Shown piece after piece: positions 15,708 to 24,077 of a stretch of 44,692 bases of DNA. Below the pieces are notes generated by a model. That model was not told where the DNA came from. It did no database searches and was given only the letters and a program-made list of their open reading frames with translations. Every line of letters begins with the position of its first letter. The stretch's first letter is position 1. Where the stretch lies: positions 1-44,692 of the IMG/VR virus record IMGVR_UViG_3300025085_000050; one strand, written 5' to 3'. The position numbers were made by a program, and so were the translations under genes. Origin of the DNA: a virus.

Positions 15708-15712
15708 TTGAC

Positions 15713-16474
15713 TTGGTTAGTTTCACAATCGACAAAGATAACTTCAACCACTTTATCGGGAGTTTCGGTAAAGATTTGGCAGACATTGCTATTGACGCTA
15801 ATGTCGGAAGTATCTCTGCGGCGGTGGGAAAATCTACACATTATATCTATAGAAAGATAGACTGCGGAGTGGAAAAGGGTGGTAAAGTATACATCACTGA
15901 TATCCCTAAGTTGAAATCTTTTCTTAGTAATGTAAAGTCAAAGGACTTAGAAATCAACCAAGAAGGCAAGACAGGTACGCTTCATGTAAGGTGCGGTAAA
16001 AGTAGTTTACAATTACCGACCTCTTCACATATAGAGTCGCAGAAGAGAGTTGGCATTATGCAGAAGGCTATCGAGCAATCCAAGCAGAGTATGTGGCGTA
16101 TGTGGTTTAACAGTCCGTTGACGCATCATGCTACGCTCAACTCACTTGAATTGAAACCGGCAACTGGCTTCAAGAAAGTCTTAGGTGACAAGTATTCTTG
16201 TAAAACCGAGTTCGATTCAGACGGCTCAGAGTTTATCGTAAGAGGTGGTAAATCAGCAACGGGTAAGATGTTCGTTAGAGCGACCTTAACGCAACTCGAA
16301 GCACCTGCTACATCAGCAAGGTCGGCTTTTGATAAGTGGCTACCCGACTTGTTATCTAACATACCTAACGGTGATGTAGAGATTCACACTGCCAACGAAA
16401 GCGTACTAATTGTAGTGCAACCCAGCACAGATTTCATCATGATAGTCATCGACCAAGAATACGAGGAGGACTGA
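15713..16474 (+). CDS. Divergent sliding clamp (PCNA-like)
   Basis: 253 residues, the usual size of a PCNA monomer. The TTG start is set by GAGGTGA at 15701-15707. The pattern of alternating strands fits a two-domain clamp: KVYITDIPKLKSFLSNV near 56-72 looks like a clamp helix-strand unit, and the final VEIHTANESVLIVVQPSTD and IMIVID stretch near 226-247 resembles the last strands of PCNA or T4 gp45. No PIP-box binding pocket can be judged by eye. It stands between the recombinase-like ATPase and the polymerase and is the expected client of the RFC protein. The sequence is too divergent to be certain. Confidence 0.65.
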   Translation: MVSFTIDKDNFNHFIGSFGKDLADIAIDANVGSISAAVGKSTHYIYRKIDCGVEKGGKVYITDIPKLKSFLSNVKSKDLEINQEGKTGTLHVRCGKSSLQLPTSSHIESQKRVGIMQKAIEQSKQSMWRMWFNSPLTHHATLNSLELKPATGFKKVLGDKYSCKTEFDSDGSEFIVRGGKSATGKMFVRATLTQLEAPATSARSAFDKWLPDLLSNIPNGDVEIHTANESVLIVVQPSTDFIMIVIDQEYEED

Positions 16475-16476
16475 AT

Positions 16477-16665
16477 ATGACTAACTACATACATGTCAAC
16501 AACCAAAGGCGAGATGTCTGTTGGCTATGCGGCGGCAGACTCATTTGGGGCGCAGACTTTGACCCAGAAGACTACGGCTACGAGGGTGACGGTATAGTGG
16601 CTACACTACACTGTTCATCTTGCGGTGCCGATGTAACTTATGTACAGATACACGAAGAGGAATAG
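16477..16665 (+). CDS. Zinc-ribbon protein, 62 aa
   Basis: ATG 16477 follows GAGGAGGACTGAAT. CWLCGG near residues 15-20 and CSSCG near 46-50 form one classical zinc ribbon, with an acidic Asp/Glu/Tyr/Gly loop between them. Small ribbons of this kind are frequent in tailed-virus replication clusters. It ends in Glu-Glu-Glu, encoded by the polymerase gene's ribosome binding site. The role is unknown; it may bind DNA or the polymerase. Confidence 0.8.
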   Translation: MTNYIHVNNQRRDVCWLCGGRLIWGADFDPEDYGYEGDGIVATLHCSSCGADVTYVQIHEEE

Positions 16666-16667
16666 AT

Positions 16668-19019
16668 ATGATAATTGACATCTTCAAGCCAGACCCCACA
16701 GGTCCCGACCATATCTACAAGAGATGGCGTGACGCTGAGGGTAATTTGATTGAAGAAACTGTTACCGACTTCGAGCCTTACTTTTGGATTTCAGCCAATA
16801 CTTCTAAGCAAATCGCTAACTCGGTCATCGACCAGTTCCCCGGCTCTCGTATAGACTGGGAAGACAAAGCGGTTGGTCTTAGAGACGATGAACCCTTAGT
16901 CAAGGTATATGCATACAGGCAATCAGATGTCAAGAGTATGGCCGCCATGTTCAGAAAGACATGGGAAGCAGACCACAGTCTACAAGACAGATATCTGATA
17001 GACAATGTCAAAGAAATGCCCGAATGGAAACCAAGAGTATGGCACTTTGATTTAGAGTGGGATGTCAAGACCAAAGAAACCACAGTGATGGCGGTTATAG
17101 ACAACTACAACAATCGTCATGTGGCTTTTTGTTGGAAGAAGTACAATCCTAACGGCTTACATGATAACGATTATCAATTAGAGAATAAAATCGTAGAGTA
17201 CGAAGTTAACGGCGAAGTTCAAGAATTTACCTACGAGAGATACCTCTACGGTTCAGAACAAGAAATGCATGATGCCTTTCTTTACTACTTAGATGAATGC
17301 AATCCAGATGTATTCGTCGCCCACGCTATCATGTGGGCTGACCTACCTCACTTGATTGACAGACTAAAGCGTTTCAGAAAACTGAGTCCTTTGGGTAGAG
17401 TCATGAAGCCTATGAAAAGCGGTGCTTATGACTATGTAGCCCAGCCTATTGTAGGTAGGTTATGCTTTGATACTGCTGCACCAGTAAGAAGTGGTAGCGG
17501 CTTTGAGCGTGTCTGGAAAGACAGTGGTCAGCCGCAACTTAAAAATCTGAAACTAGACACTATAGCAAAGGCTTGTAATCTAGGCGGTAAATTTGACATG
17601 GATGTCATGACCGGCTGGACTGAAAGGTTTGACGACTATGTAGATTACTGTATGCAAGATACCTTATTGCTCAAAAAGATAGACGAAGGTAACCATGTAC
17701 TAAATTTCTTTTTATCGCTACAAAGATTATGTGGCGTTTCTTTTGAATCGTGTCATAATGTCACACGGTTCGCCAAAGGTCTGTTGAACAGACGAACACA
17801 CTGGAAGGCACCGAGTCGCTCTATGCAAGAGAAGCAAGAGTACGAAGGTGCTTTCATTCCACCTCCCAAGCCCGGTAGATATGAGGGTGTGGCTTGTGTA
17901 GATTACAAGGGTCTGTATCCTAGTATTATACTGAGCCATAATCTATCTTGGGAGACCCAAGTTCCAAAGCACATGGCAGAAGAAAACCATGTAAGACAAT
18001 TACCAGATGGTACATGTTGGAGGCAGGATATACCTGCTTTGCTTCCTAAAATTGTAACGGAGATGTTTGAACTCCGTGATGAATACAAAAAGAAAATGCG
18101 AGAATCCGCCACCGAAAATGAGCGAAACGGATGGAACACATTACAACTAGCAGTAAAGCGTGTAATGGCTTCTTTCTACGGCATGACTGCTAGTGCTTAT
18201 TGGGGCTGGTCAGACTTTGACATAGCCAGCGCAATCACAGCCTGTGGTCGAAGGGCAATCAAGGCTTTGATGGAAGAATCAGAAAAGGCCGGTTACAAAG
18301 CATTGTACGGCCATACCGATTCAGCGTTTGTAGAAGTACCGTTTGATGAAGCCAAGGCTTTGGCTAAGCATCTCACTGAAACTATACAGCGTGACCATGA
18401 AGCGAGTCATTTGATTGTAGAGTTTGAAGCCTATATGCCTTACTGGATTGTAGGTGGTAAGAATCTATATTACGGAATATGCTCTTATCCTCCAGAAGAT
18501 AAAGGTAAGAAGAAATCAGCAAGGTGGGGTAAAATAAGTACGCTTGCACCAGTTTCTAAGGATTTAGAAAACGACATACTCACTGCCATCTGTACAGGGG
18601 CTAACGAAGAAACCGTAATCGGTATGGTCAGACCTATCGCTAAGAAAATAATGAAGGGTGATGTCAGCATCAAAGACATATCCACTACAACTCGATTACA
18701 AAAGAGGTTGCCAGAGTATAAGGATACTGCCGGTGGTGCTGTCAAGGCGGCTCGTTACTACAATGAACACATTGCTCAAAGAAATCATTTTGGTCACGGA
18801 GACAGTGTAAACTGGGTTTATGTATCCAAGTCCAAAGACGGATTACCTTATACCCCTGTAGTAGCCTACGAAGACATAAGTGAACTAGATGGCTTTGTTA
18901 TAGATTACGACCTCATGGTTGATAAAATAGTCAAAGATAAGATAAAGCCTATATTCAAAGCCCTTGATTGGGACTTAGAAAGAGCAAGTGGGGCAGCGAT
19001 GCCTAAACAATATTGGTGA
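16668..19019 (+). CDS. polB: Family B DNA polymerase
   Basis: 783 residues with the start at ATG 16668, preceded by GAAGAGGAA; an upstream in-frame ATG at 16620 lies inside the zinc-ribbon gene. Exonuclease motifs: Exo I FDLEW with Asp128 and Glu130, Exo II with Asp225 in AHAIMWADLP, and Exo III YCMQD with Tyr327 and Asp331, so proofreading is probably active. Polymerase motifs: A VDYKGLYPSI with Asp412, B KRVMASFYG at 497-505, and C YGHTDS at 547-552. Motif C has His where family B enzymes have the first Asp of DTD, while the metal-binding Asp551 remains. It is the replicative polymerase, working with the clamp and RFC of the same operon. At 783 residues it is of usual archaeal size. Confidence 0.97.
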   Translation: MIIDIFKPDPTGPDHIYKRWRDAEGNLIEETVTDFEPYFWISANTSKQIANSVIDQFPGSRIDWEDKAVGLRDDEPLVKVYAYRQSDVKSMAAMFRKTWEADHSLQDRYLIDNVKEMPEWKPRVWHFDLEWDVKTKETTVMAVIDNYNNRHVAFCWKKYNPNGLHDNDYQLENKIVEYEVNGEVQEFTYERYLYGSEQEMHDAFLYYLDECNPDVFVAHAIMWADLPHLIDRLKRFRKLSPLGRVMKPMKSGAYDYVAQPIVGRLCFDTAAPVRSGSGFERVWKDSGQPQLKNLKLDTIAKACNLGGKFDMDVMTGWTERFDDYVDYCMQDTLLLKKIDEGNHVLNFFLSLQRLCGVSFESCHNVTRFAKGLLNRRTHWKAPSRSMQEKQEYEGAFIPPPKPGRYEGVACVDYKGLYPSIILSHNLSWETQVPKHMAEENHVRQLPDGTCWRQDIPALLPKIVTEMFELRDEYKKKMRESATENERNGWNTLQLAVKRVMASFYGMTASAYWGWSDFDIASAITACGRRAIKALMEESEKAGYKALYGHTDSAFVEVPFDEAKALAKHLTETIQRDHEASHLIVEFEAYMPYWIVGGKNLYYGICSYPPEDKGKKKSARWGKISTLAPVSKDLENDILTAICTGANEETVIGMVRPIAKKIMKGDVSIKDISTTTRLQKRLPEYKDTAGGAVKAARYYNEHIAQRNHFGHGDSVNWVYVSKSKDGLPYTPVVAYEDISELDGFVIDYDLMVDKIVKDKIKPIFKALDWDLERASGAAMPKQYW

Positions 19020-19023
19020 TAAA

Positions 19024-19209
19024 ATGAGTAGAATAGAAGACGAAGTATGTAAAAAGATACAGCAAAGAGCAGAAGTAGGTAAAAGTAAGTATGGAGTTAC
19101 TATGGAAACTGCACCTTTGTCTAGGCTAGAATGGCTTATCCACGCCCAAGAGGAAGCGATGGATTTGGCTGTCTACCTACAGAAATTAATCGAGGAGGAA
19201 ACGGAATGA
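19024..19209 (+). CDS. MazG-like NTP pyrophosphohydrolase fragment-size protein
   Basis: 61 residues from ATG 19024. The core R-A-E-V-GKSKYG near 16-24, then SRLEWLIHAQEEAMDLAVYL near 34-53, matches the all-alpha NTP-pyrophosphatase superfamily, where EExxD on a helix binds the metal. Viral members are often this short and act as dimers or tetramers. If active it would hydrolyse nucleoside triphosphates and adjust nucleotide pools next to the polymerase. The second acidic ExxD helix is not clearly visible, so activity is uncertain. It overlaps the nuclease gene by ATGA. Confidence 0.6.
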   Translation: MSRIEDEVCKKIQQRAEVGKSKYGVTMETAPLSRLEWLIHAQEEAMDLAVYLQKLIEEETE

Positions 19210-20201
19210 GCGATAGAGACTGGAGTGCCTACGCTAAATCTACCTATCAGTGGGAGCCGGGCCATGAAAAGATGCTTCGTATCACGAAGACTAGTCTCAC
19301 CAGTGACTTCGATTTCTGCCCTAAACAGTATGAATACAAGCGTATTCATCGTTTACCAGAGCCATCGACAGACGCTATGACAAAGGGTACAAATGTACAC
19401 GACGCTATAGAGTTTTATTATGACAATGTCATGCCAATAGTAGGTGAATTACATACTCTTGTACAAAGAGACAAGATGAAAGAAGCACTTGAACTGGCTA
19501 AATCCATTTTACCTGACAAAGAATATCAATTGGGTGAACAACCGTCGATTGATACCAGAATACACTGGGACTTACAGAGATTGAAGCATGTAGGAGTAGA
19601 TGACTATTTACCTATTATCAATGAATCTGAGATACACGCTTATATCGAAGAAGAGATTGAATTCAATGGCGAAGTACACACTATACCGATTCACTATGCG
19701 GGCAGCATTGACCGTGGTTTCAGCGAAGAAGAAGGCGGCGTAGCCATCATGGAATTGAAAACAGGCAAGTGGGTTCAAACTAAAAGAAACGATGAGTGGA
19801 AAGACTCAGATTTCAAAGTAAAGTCTATGAGAAGAGAAATGGCCTTTTACAAGAAGTTGCTAAAGTTGGCAGACCATCCTTTACAAGATGTGACGCACTG
19901 GGGTTGGGTTTACCCATCGGGTACAGTAGAAGGGCTAGATTCCCTCAACAGATACGGCTATGAGCAAAGAAGCATCAACAAAATATTTTATGAAAGGATT
20001 ACCGAGAGTATGGATACTACATATACTAAGCAAATTGACAAACTAAAAGTAGGTTTGATTACGGCTTATCTGACTGGTGATTTCCCTACTAGTTCTAGTG
20101 CGGGTAAATGTGCTTGGTGTAGTTTTAAAGAAATCTGCCCGGCATGGGAAGGAAGTGACAATCCACAAGAATATTTGGATAATTATCAGGAGGAAGAATG
20201 A
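19206..20201 (+). CDS. Cas4/AddB-like PD-(D/E)XK nuclease with Fe-S site
   Basis: 331 residues from the ATGA overlap at 19206 (GAGGAGGAAACGG upstream). Cys38, then His65 in GTNVHDA, then Asp169 in GSIDRG and E183-x-K185 in MELKTGK form the RecB-family PD-(D/E)XK core. Cys302, Cys305 and Cys311 near the C-terminus complete, with Cys38, the four-cysteine iron-sulfur staple seen in Cas4 and AddB. It would resect or trim DNA ends during replication and recombination. There is no CRISPR array or cas gene nearby, so a replication role is preferred. It ends in Glu-Glu-Glu. Confidence 0.9.
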   Translation: MSDRDWSAYAKSTYQWEPGHEKMLRITKTSLTSDFDFCPKQYEYKRIHRLPEPSTDAMTKGTNVHDAIEFYYDNVMPIVGELHTLVQRDKMKEALELAKSILPDKEYQLGEQPSIDTRIHWDLQRLKHVGVDDYLPIINESEIHAYIEEEIEFNGEVHTIPIHYAGSIDRGFSEEEGGVAIMELKTGKWVQTKRNDEWKDSDFKVKSMRREMAFYKKLLKLADHPLQDVTHWGWVYPSGTVEGLDSLNRYGYEQRSINKIFYERITESMDTTYTKQIDKLKVGLITAYLTGDFPTSSSAGKCAWCSFKEICPAWEGSDNPQEYLDNYQEEE

Positions 20202-20455
20202 TGGATAAAAGGATGGTAAGCCGTTTGATAGAAAAAATGATGACTATGGTTGTAGACAGAAATGTAGAAGTTAACTTTTCTCATTTAGGTAAAGGTAACG
20301 ACTATAGTATCGCTATTCAAACATCGCTATACGAGTTTGACGAGAATGTACAAGGGCCGAAGGGACCTATGTACATCACTCTGAACAACTATCTTTTACA
20401 AGATACAGGCGAACTAATTAGCACCATAGACAAAATCATAGAAAGCAGGAAGTGA
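20201..20455 (+). CDS. Hypothetical protein, 84 aa
   Basis: The start is ATG 20201, in a TGATG overlap 7 nt after GGAGG at 20189-20193. ATG 20198, one codon earlier, is equally possible. It is a small alpha/beta protein: an N-terminal helix rich in Met and Lys, three probable strands (about 20-62) and a C-terminal helix. No family is recognised. It lies between the nuclease and primase genes. Confidence 0.75.
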   Translation: MDKRMVSRLIEKMMTMVVDRNVEVNFSHLGKGNDYSIAIQTSLYEFDENVQGPKGPMYITLNNYLLQDTGELISTIDKIIESRK

Positions 20456-20459
20456 AGCC

Positions 20460-21563
20460 TTGAAAATAACATTTGATTTTCCAAGAGAGGTAATGGAACT
20501 TGGAAATGAGAATGGTAGGGGCTTCCGCAAAATCGTCAGAAGTAGCGGCGACCTAGAGAGATATTGGGCTGGAAAAAACGGCGTGTCTAATGCTTATATG
20601 ACGGTTTACGGTTATCGTGCCACGAAGCAACCTCATAACAACAGGGTAGATTTACTCACCCCTATAGTAAGGCACTTCGTTATGGACTTCGACCCTAAAG
20701 ACTTTCGACAAAGGAGTAGACCTGATGTTGACCCAGAGAAAGCAATGGAACAGACTAAGACTTTGCATTATTATTTACTCAAAGAAAATATATCTCACGC
20801 TGTATGGTATAGCGGGGGAGGATTTCATGTATGGGTGGGGTTAGATAAGCCTTACATGCCGAGTAACGGTAACCACTTGTCTGCTATCAAAGATGCAGGT
20901 ATGCAGGTTGTCAATGACTGGATAAAAGATATGAACTTATTTTGCTCTGACCCTGCTGTTCCTTTCGATACCAGCGGGATGATTAGGATACCTAACTCGT
21001 ACAATTCCAAAAGAGGTTCGTGGTCGATACCATTAACCACTAACGATTTAGAAAGAGGACTAGACCACATTATGGTCAAGGCACTTAATCCTAAAAACGG
21101 AGTGATTAGTTATGGCGAAAAAGGGCTTGATTTAGTTATCAAAGAATCGCACAAAAGAGCCAATGTTTTCAACCCCAAATCGAAGCCAATTGATTTACCA
21201 ACAGTATCAATGGATGGTGTCATAATACTACCATGCTTAAACTCAGCAGCATGTCGACAAGGGAGTAACCCTAGCCATGATGCTAGGGTACAGTTAGTCA
21301 AGTATCTGGCTAAACGGCTGAGAAATTTCATACCAGTTGAAAGAGTAAGTAAAGAGAAAGTCGAGAAAAACACAGAAACTATCATAGATTACATTAGGAC
21401 ATTAGAATGGGCAGACTTCGACGAAAGGACAACCAGATACCAAGTTAGTACGATTGTCGGGACAGAATATCCTCAGACCTGCTCTATGCTCTACAAGAAG
21501 GGTATGTGTTTAGGTAAATGTAGATATTGGGACAAAACTGGTGCTATTGAGGAGGAAGAGTGA
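20460..21563 (+). CDS. Archaeo-eukaryotic primase fused to PriL-like Fe-S domain
   Basis: 367 residues from TTG 20460, preceded by AGGAAGTGA. The catalytic AEP part shows DFD at 76-78, SGGGFH at 118-123 and a DPAVPFDTSGMIRIP segment at 164-178. The C-terminal third resembles the PriL iron-sulfur domain, with Cys259, Cys265, Cys341, Cys350 and Cys354, four of which could hold a [4Fe-4S] cluster, and an HDARVQLVKYLAKRL helix between them. Such PriS-PriL fusions are known from mobile elements of archaea. It would make primers for the PolB enzyme. No separate small or large primase subunit is present in the window. Confidence 0.85.
   Translation: MKITFDFPREVMELGNENGRGFRKIVRSSGDLERYWAGKNGVSNAYMTVYGYRATKQPHNNRVDLLTPIVRHFVMDFDPKDFRQRSRPDVDPEKAMEQTKTLHYYLLKENISHAVWYSGGGFHVWVGLDKPYMPSNGNHLSAIKDAGMQVVNDWIKDMNLFCSDPAVPFDTSGMIRIPNSYNSKRGSWSIPLTTNDLERGLDHIMVKALNPKNGVISYGEKGLDLVIKESHKRANVFNPKSKPIDLPTVSMDGVIILPCLNSAACRQGSNPSHDARVQLVKYLAKRLRNFIPVERVSKEKVEKNTETIIDYIRTLEWADFDERTTRYQVSTIVGTEYPQTCSMLYKKGMCLGKCRYWDKTGAIEEEE
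21268..21289 (+). repeat. Inverted repeat inside the primase gene
   Basis: ACCCTAGC and GCTAGGGT form a perfect 8-bp stem around the 6-nt loop CATGAT. The repeat is inside the coding sequence, near the start of the PriL-like domain. It could fold in the mRNA or be a chance palindrome. Confidence 0.4.
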
Positions 21564-21802
21564 TGACATTGCACTATTGTGAGATTTGTGAAAAGCGTGT
21601 CAGAGCCACCAAAAGTATGAGAGATAGATACGAATCTATCGAAGACCCAGTTATTATCTGCCAAGTCTGTAGGTACAAAAAACTAGTTCCAAGAAATCTG
21701 CTATGCACACGGATTATCAAAAGTGGTCGGCTGTGTAATGGTGTTCGGTTTGATAGGAACATAGACAAATGTGCATTATGTAGGAGGAAAGGCTATGAGT
21801 AA
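21563..21802 (+). CDS. Zinc-finger protein with three CxxC pairs, 79 aa
   Basis: Start ATG 21563, TGATG overlap with the primase stop, after GAGGAGGAAGAG. CEIC is at 6-9, CQVC at 33-36, and single Cys48 and Cys58 are followed by CALC at 70-73, so up to two zinc ions could bind. The protein is basic, with many Arg and Lys between the knuckles, consistent with nucleic-acid binding. It overlaps the XPF-type nuclease gene by 8 nt. No named family is recognised. Confidence 0.75.
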   Translation: MTLHYCEICEKRVRATKSMRDRYESIEDPVIICQVCRYKKLVPRNLLCTRIIKSGRLCNGVRFDRNIDKCALCRRKGYE

Positions 21803-22529
21803 ATCTCCTCTAATAATCGACACTAATGAAAGAGGACCTCTTCATGATGCTGTTATTCGTGCCGCCGAAAGAGAAGGCTTCTCAGTAAAGAAAGAGCATT
21901 TGCAGGGCATGGGTGATTACAAAGCAGGTAATGCTCATATAGAGTGCAAAAGTATATCCGATTTGATTCAATCTACATTTAAGGGTCATCTACAGAGACA
22001 AATAGAAAACTTAGACGCTAACTGCGACAGAGTTGTTCTACTTGTACACGGTGACATTGCTAAGTATGTAGCAATGTGTAAAAACCAAGGTAGACCTACC
22101 AGTTATCCAAAAGTCTTAGACATGATGCTAGGGATATTTGCCAGACTTACAGCAGATTTCGATTGTCATATTTATCGAGCAAAGGATTACACCGAGGCAG
22201 GTATTTTCATAGCCAAGTTACATGCTAAAATGAACAAACCTGCTAGTAAGCATGGTGCAAAAGCAATAACGAGAGTGAGCACTAATGATGTACGAGCAGA
22301 TATGCTTGTTACGATACCGGGCTTTGGTCCAGATTTAGTGGATAAATTACTTGAAAAATGCGGGTCTATTGAAGAGATGTTGTTTCCCGAATCACTTAAA
22401 CAAGTGAGAGGGTTAGGAACAACTCTGCGACAAAGATTGCTAAATGTACTGACATCCGAAGAACCGATTAGGATTCAGAAAACATACAACAAGAGAGGGA
22501 AAGGAAATGATGGAACACAGAGCAGATAA
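21795..22529 (+). CDS. XPF/ERCC4-type nuclease with HhH domain
   Basis: 244 residues from ATG 21795 (TAGGAGGA upstream). The ERCC4 core has IIDTNERG at 7-14, GMGDY at 38-42 and the catalytic E50-C-K52-xxx-D56, a variant of ERKxxxD in which Arg is Cys. The C-terminus (about 165-232) has two helix-hairpin-helix units, with IPGFGPDLVDKLL and VRGLGTTLRQRLL. This is the domain order of archaeal XPF/Hef nucleases without the helicase part. It would cut branched DNA such as 3' flaps and stalled forks, probably as a dimer. The Arg-to-Cys change may alter activity. Confidence 0.88.
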   Translation: MSKSPLIIDTNERGPLHDAVIRAAEREGFSVKKEHLQGMGDYKAGNAHIECKSISDLIQSTFKGHLQRQIENLDANCDRVVLLVHGDIAKYVAMCKNQGRPTSYPKVLDMMLGIFARLTADFDCHIYRAKDYTEAGIFIAKLHAKMNKPASKHGAKAITRVSTNDVRADMLVTIPGFGPDLVDKLLEKCGSIEEMLFPESLKQVRGLGTTLRQRLLNVLTSEEPIRIQKTYNKRGKGNDGTQSR

Positions 22530-23940
22530 ATATGATTGCGTGAAACAATACCCTATACTGAAAGGGTATCTTGAGCATTTTAACCAAGTGAGCAAGAATA
22601 ATGAGATACCGGGGTTAATATCTTTCTTTTTCATACTGGGCCAAGCAGCAGTACCTTATGTCAGAATACCTGTCGGTGGTAGTAACCTTGACCCAAGAGT
22701 TAGTATATTCTGGATTCAAGATACTAGGACAGGTAAGTCAGCAGCATACCAAATCATAGAAAGAGTGCTAAAAGAATCTGGGATGAAAAGCGAAGATTAC
22801 AACTCTGGTAACGATGCTGCTTTAGTTGGTACACTAATCCCTGACCCTGAATTTGACGGTCCAGTAAGAGATGCTCCGCTTGTAGAAAGGCCGGGTATAT
22901 TGGCTGGTAGAAAAGGACTTAACTTTGACGAGGGTAGCGTAATCTTGAAGTCCGGTCAACACAATGAAAATACCACTCTATTCCTGCAATCGGCGCTAAA
23001 TTCAGCAGGTACTGGTCGTAACATACTTACTAAGCACATGGCAAGAGACACATTCAGTGTCAAATCTGAGGTATCTCTATGGATTACTACATACCCTCCG
23101 AAAGGTATCAAGGAGCATGTACTTGACAAAGGTATTTTTCAGCGTGTATTGACATACTGGAGACACTGGACTCTTGAAATGAAGAAAGACATTAATCAAT
23201 TACTAGCGGAGGCTGTTTACAACATACCGACATACACTGTATCTTTTGAAGAGGTCGTAACTTTCTTTGAGGACATGAAGCGTAAACTGAAAAGAAGAGT
23301 ACTGGAACTATCTGATATTGCACCACTAGAGTGGGATGAGATGTCAGAGGAAGACCAAGATGTAGTAGTGGGTAACTTGAAACATTTAATGTTCCAACCA
23401 GACGAAGCCTATGTACCAGCACTTATGTCAGCCATTGATGATTATTACAGCGCAGTAGAAGTAATGAGTCCCGATAAACAGGGTATATGTTCTTCCTTTA
23501 TCATGGGTCTACAGAACTACACCAATGTACTAGCACATCATATGGCGATGATTGAAGGAACATGGGTAGTCAGAGGCGACCACATTGACATGGCTAAAGA
23601 AATACTTTTAGACTTGTACGGTAACTTGATTCAATGGCTAGAGTCTGAAATAAACATCGGTGCCGGTGCTAGTGAAAAGAAGAAGATGGAAGGTTACTGG
23701 ATTAGTGCATTCGGTCAAGCAGACAAGTTTGACTTTGACGACACTAGAGGTCACGGATGGGCTAAGAAGAAAGAGGTTATGGACAACTTTGGTAAGATAG
23801 CAAACTACAGTAGTCATGCTTCTATCAATGACAAATTCAAATTATATGGCAAAGAAATATTCAAAGATACTCGTGAAGGGGCGAGGATATTTATTAGGCT
23901 AAACAAAGATGTCAAGCAACCGAAAGGTGGTAACTCATGA
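22507..23940 (+). CDS. P-loop ATPase, candidate replicative helicase
   Basis: 478-codon gene overlapping the XPF gene by 23 nt; the start ATG 22507 follows GAGAGGGAAAGG. The Walker A-like segment is QDTRTGKS at 71-78, with Gln-Asp where a Gly usually opens the loop. A Walker B-like GLNFDE is at 137-142, a sensor-like WITT at 192-195, and a conserved Arg213 in FQRVL could be an arginine finger. The C-terminal 200 residues are helical. The order resembles phage DUF3987-like and MCM-like primase-associated helicases. Its place two genes after the primase and the lack of any other replicative helicase in the window support this role. The family is not certain. Confidence 0.6.
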   Translation: MMEHRADKYDCVKQYPILKGYLEHFNQVSKNNEIPGLISFFFILGQAAVPYVRIPVGGSNLDPRVSIFWIQDTRTGKSAAYQIIERVLKESGMKSEDYNSGNDAALVGTLIPDPEFDGPVRDAPLVERPGILAGRKGLNFDEGSVILKSGQHNENTTLFLQSALNSAGTGRNILTKHMARDTFSVKSEVSLWITTYPPKGIKEHVLDKGIFQRVLTYWRHWTLEMKKDINQLLAEAVYNIPTYTVSFEEVVTFFEDMKRKLKRRVLELSDIAPLEWDEMSEEDQDVVVGNLKHLMFQPDEAYVPALMSAIDDYYSAVEVMSPDKQGICSSFIMGLQNYTNVLAHHMAMIEGTWVVRGDHIDMAKEILLDLYGNLIQWLESEINIGAGASEKKKMEGYWISAFGQADKFDFDDTRGHGWAKKKEVMDNFGKIANYSSHASINDKFKLYGKEIFKDTREGARIFIRLNKDVKQPKGGNS

Positions 23941-24077
23941 GTTTCTGGGATATAGAATGTATATGCTGCGAAAGTGTATTAGGTGATAATATCGGAGGCT
24001 ATTTCATGGGTCACAAGGGTAAGAAGAGGATTGCTGTCTGCGATTGGTGCCTGTCTTGTATGTCGGGGGATAACTGA
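23937..24077 (+). CDS. Cysteine-rich zinc-finger protein, 46 aa
   Basis: ATGA overlap start at 23937. Cys8, Cys10 and Cys11 in the N-terminal part and Cys35, Cys38 and Cys41 (CDWCLSC) at the C-terminus give six cysteines in 46 residues, enough for one or two zinc ions. The middle is Gly/Lys-rich. The role is unknown. Its stop overlaps the exonuclease start as TGATGA. Confidence 0.65.
   Translation: MSFWDIECICCESVLGDNIGGYFMGHKGKKRIAVCDWCLSCMSGDN

Noticed and set aside
16620-16667. Longer N-terminus for the DNA polymerase starting at 16620
   Set aside because: It lies inside the zinc-ribbon gene. The ATG at 16668 has its own ribosome binding site and follows the stop by 2 nt.
19206-20201. Cas4-like nuclease as part of a CRISPR system
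   Set aside because: No repeat-spacer array or other cas gene is present; the gene is embedded in a replication operon.
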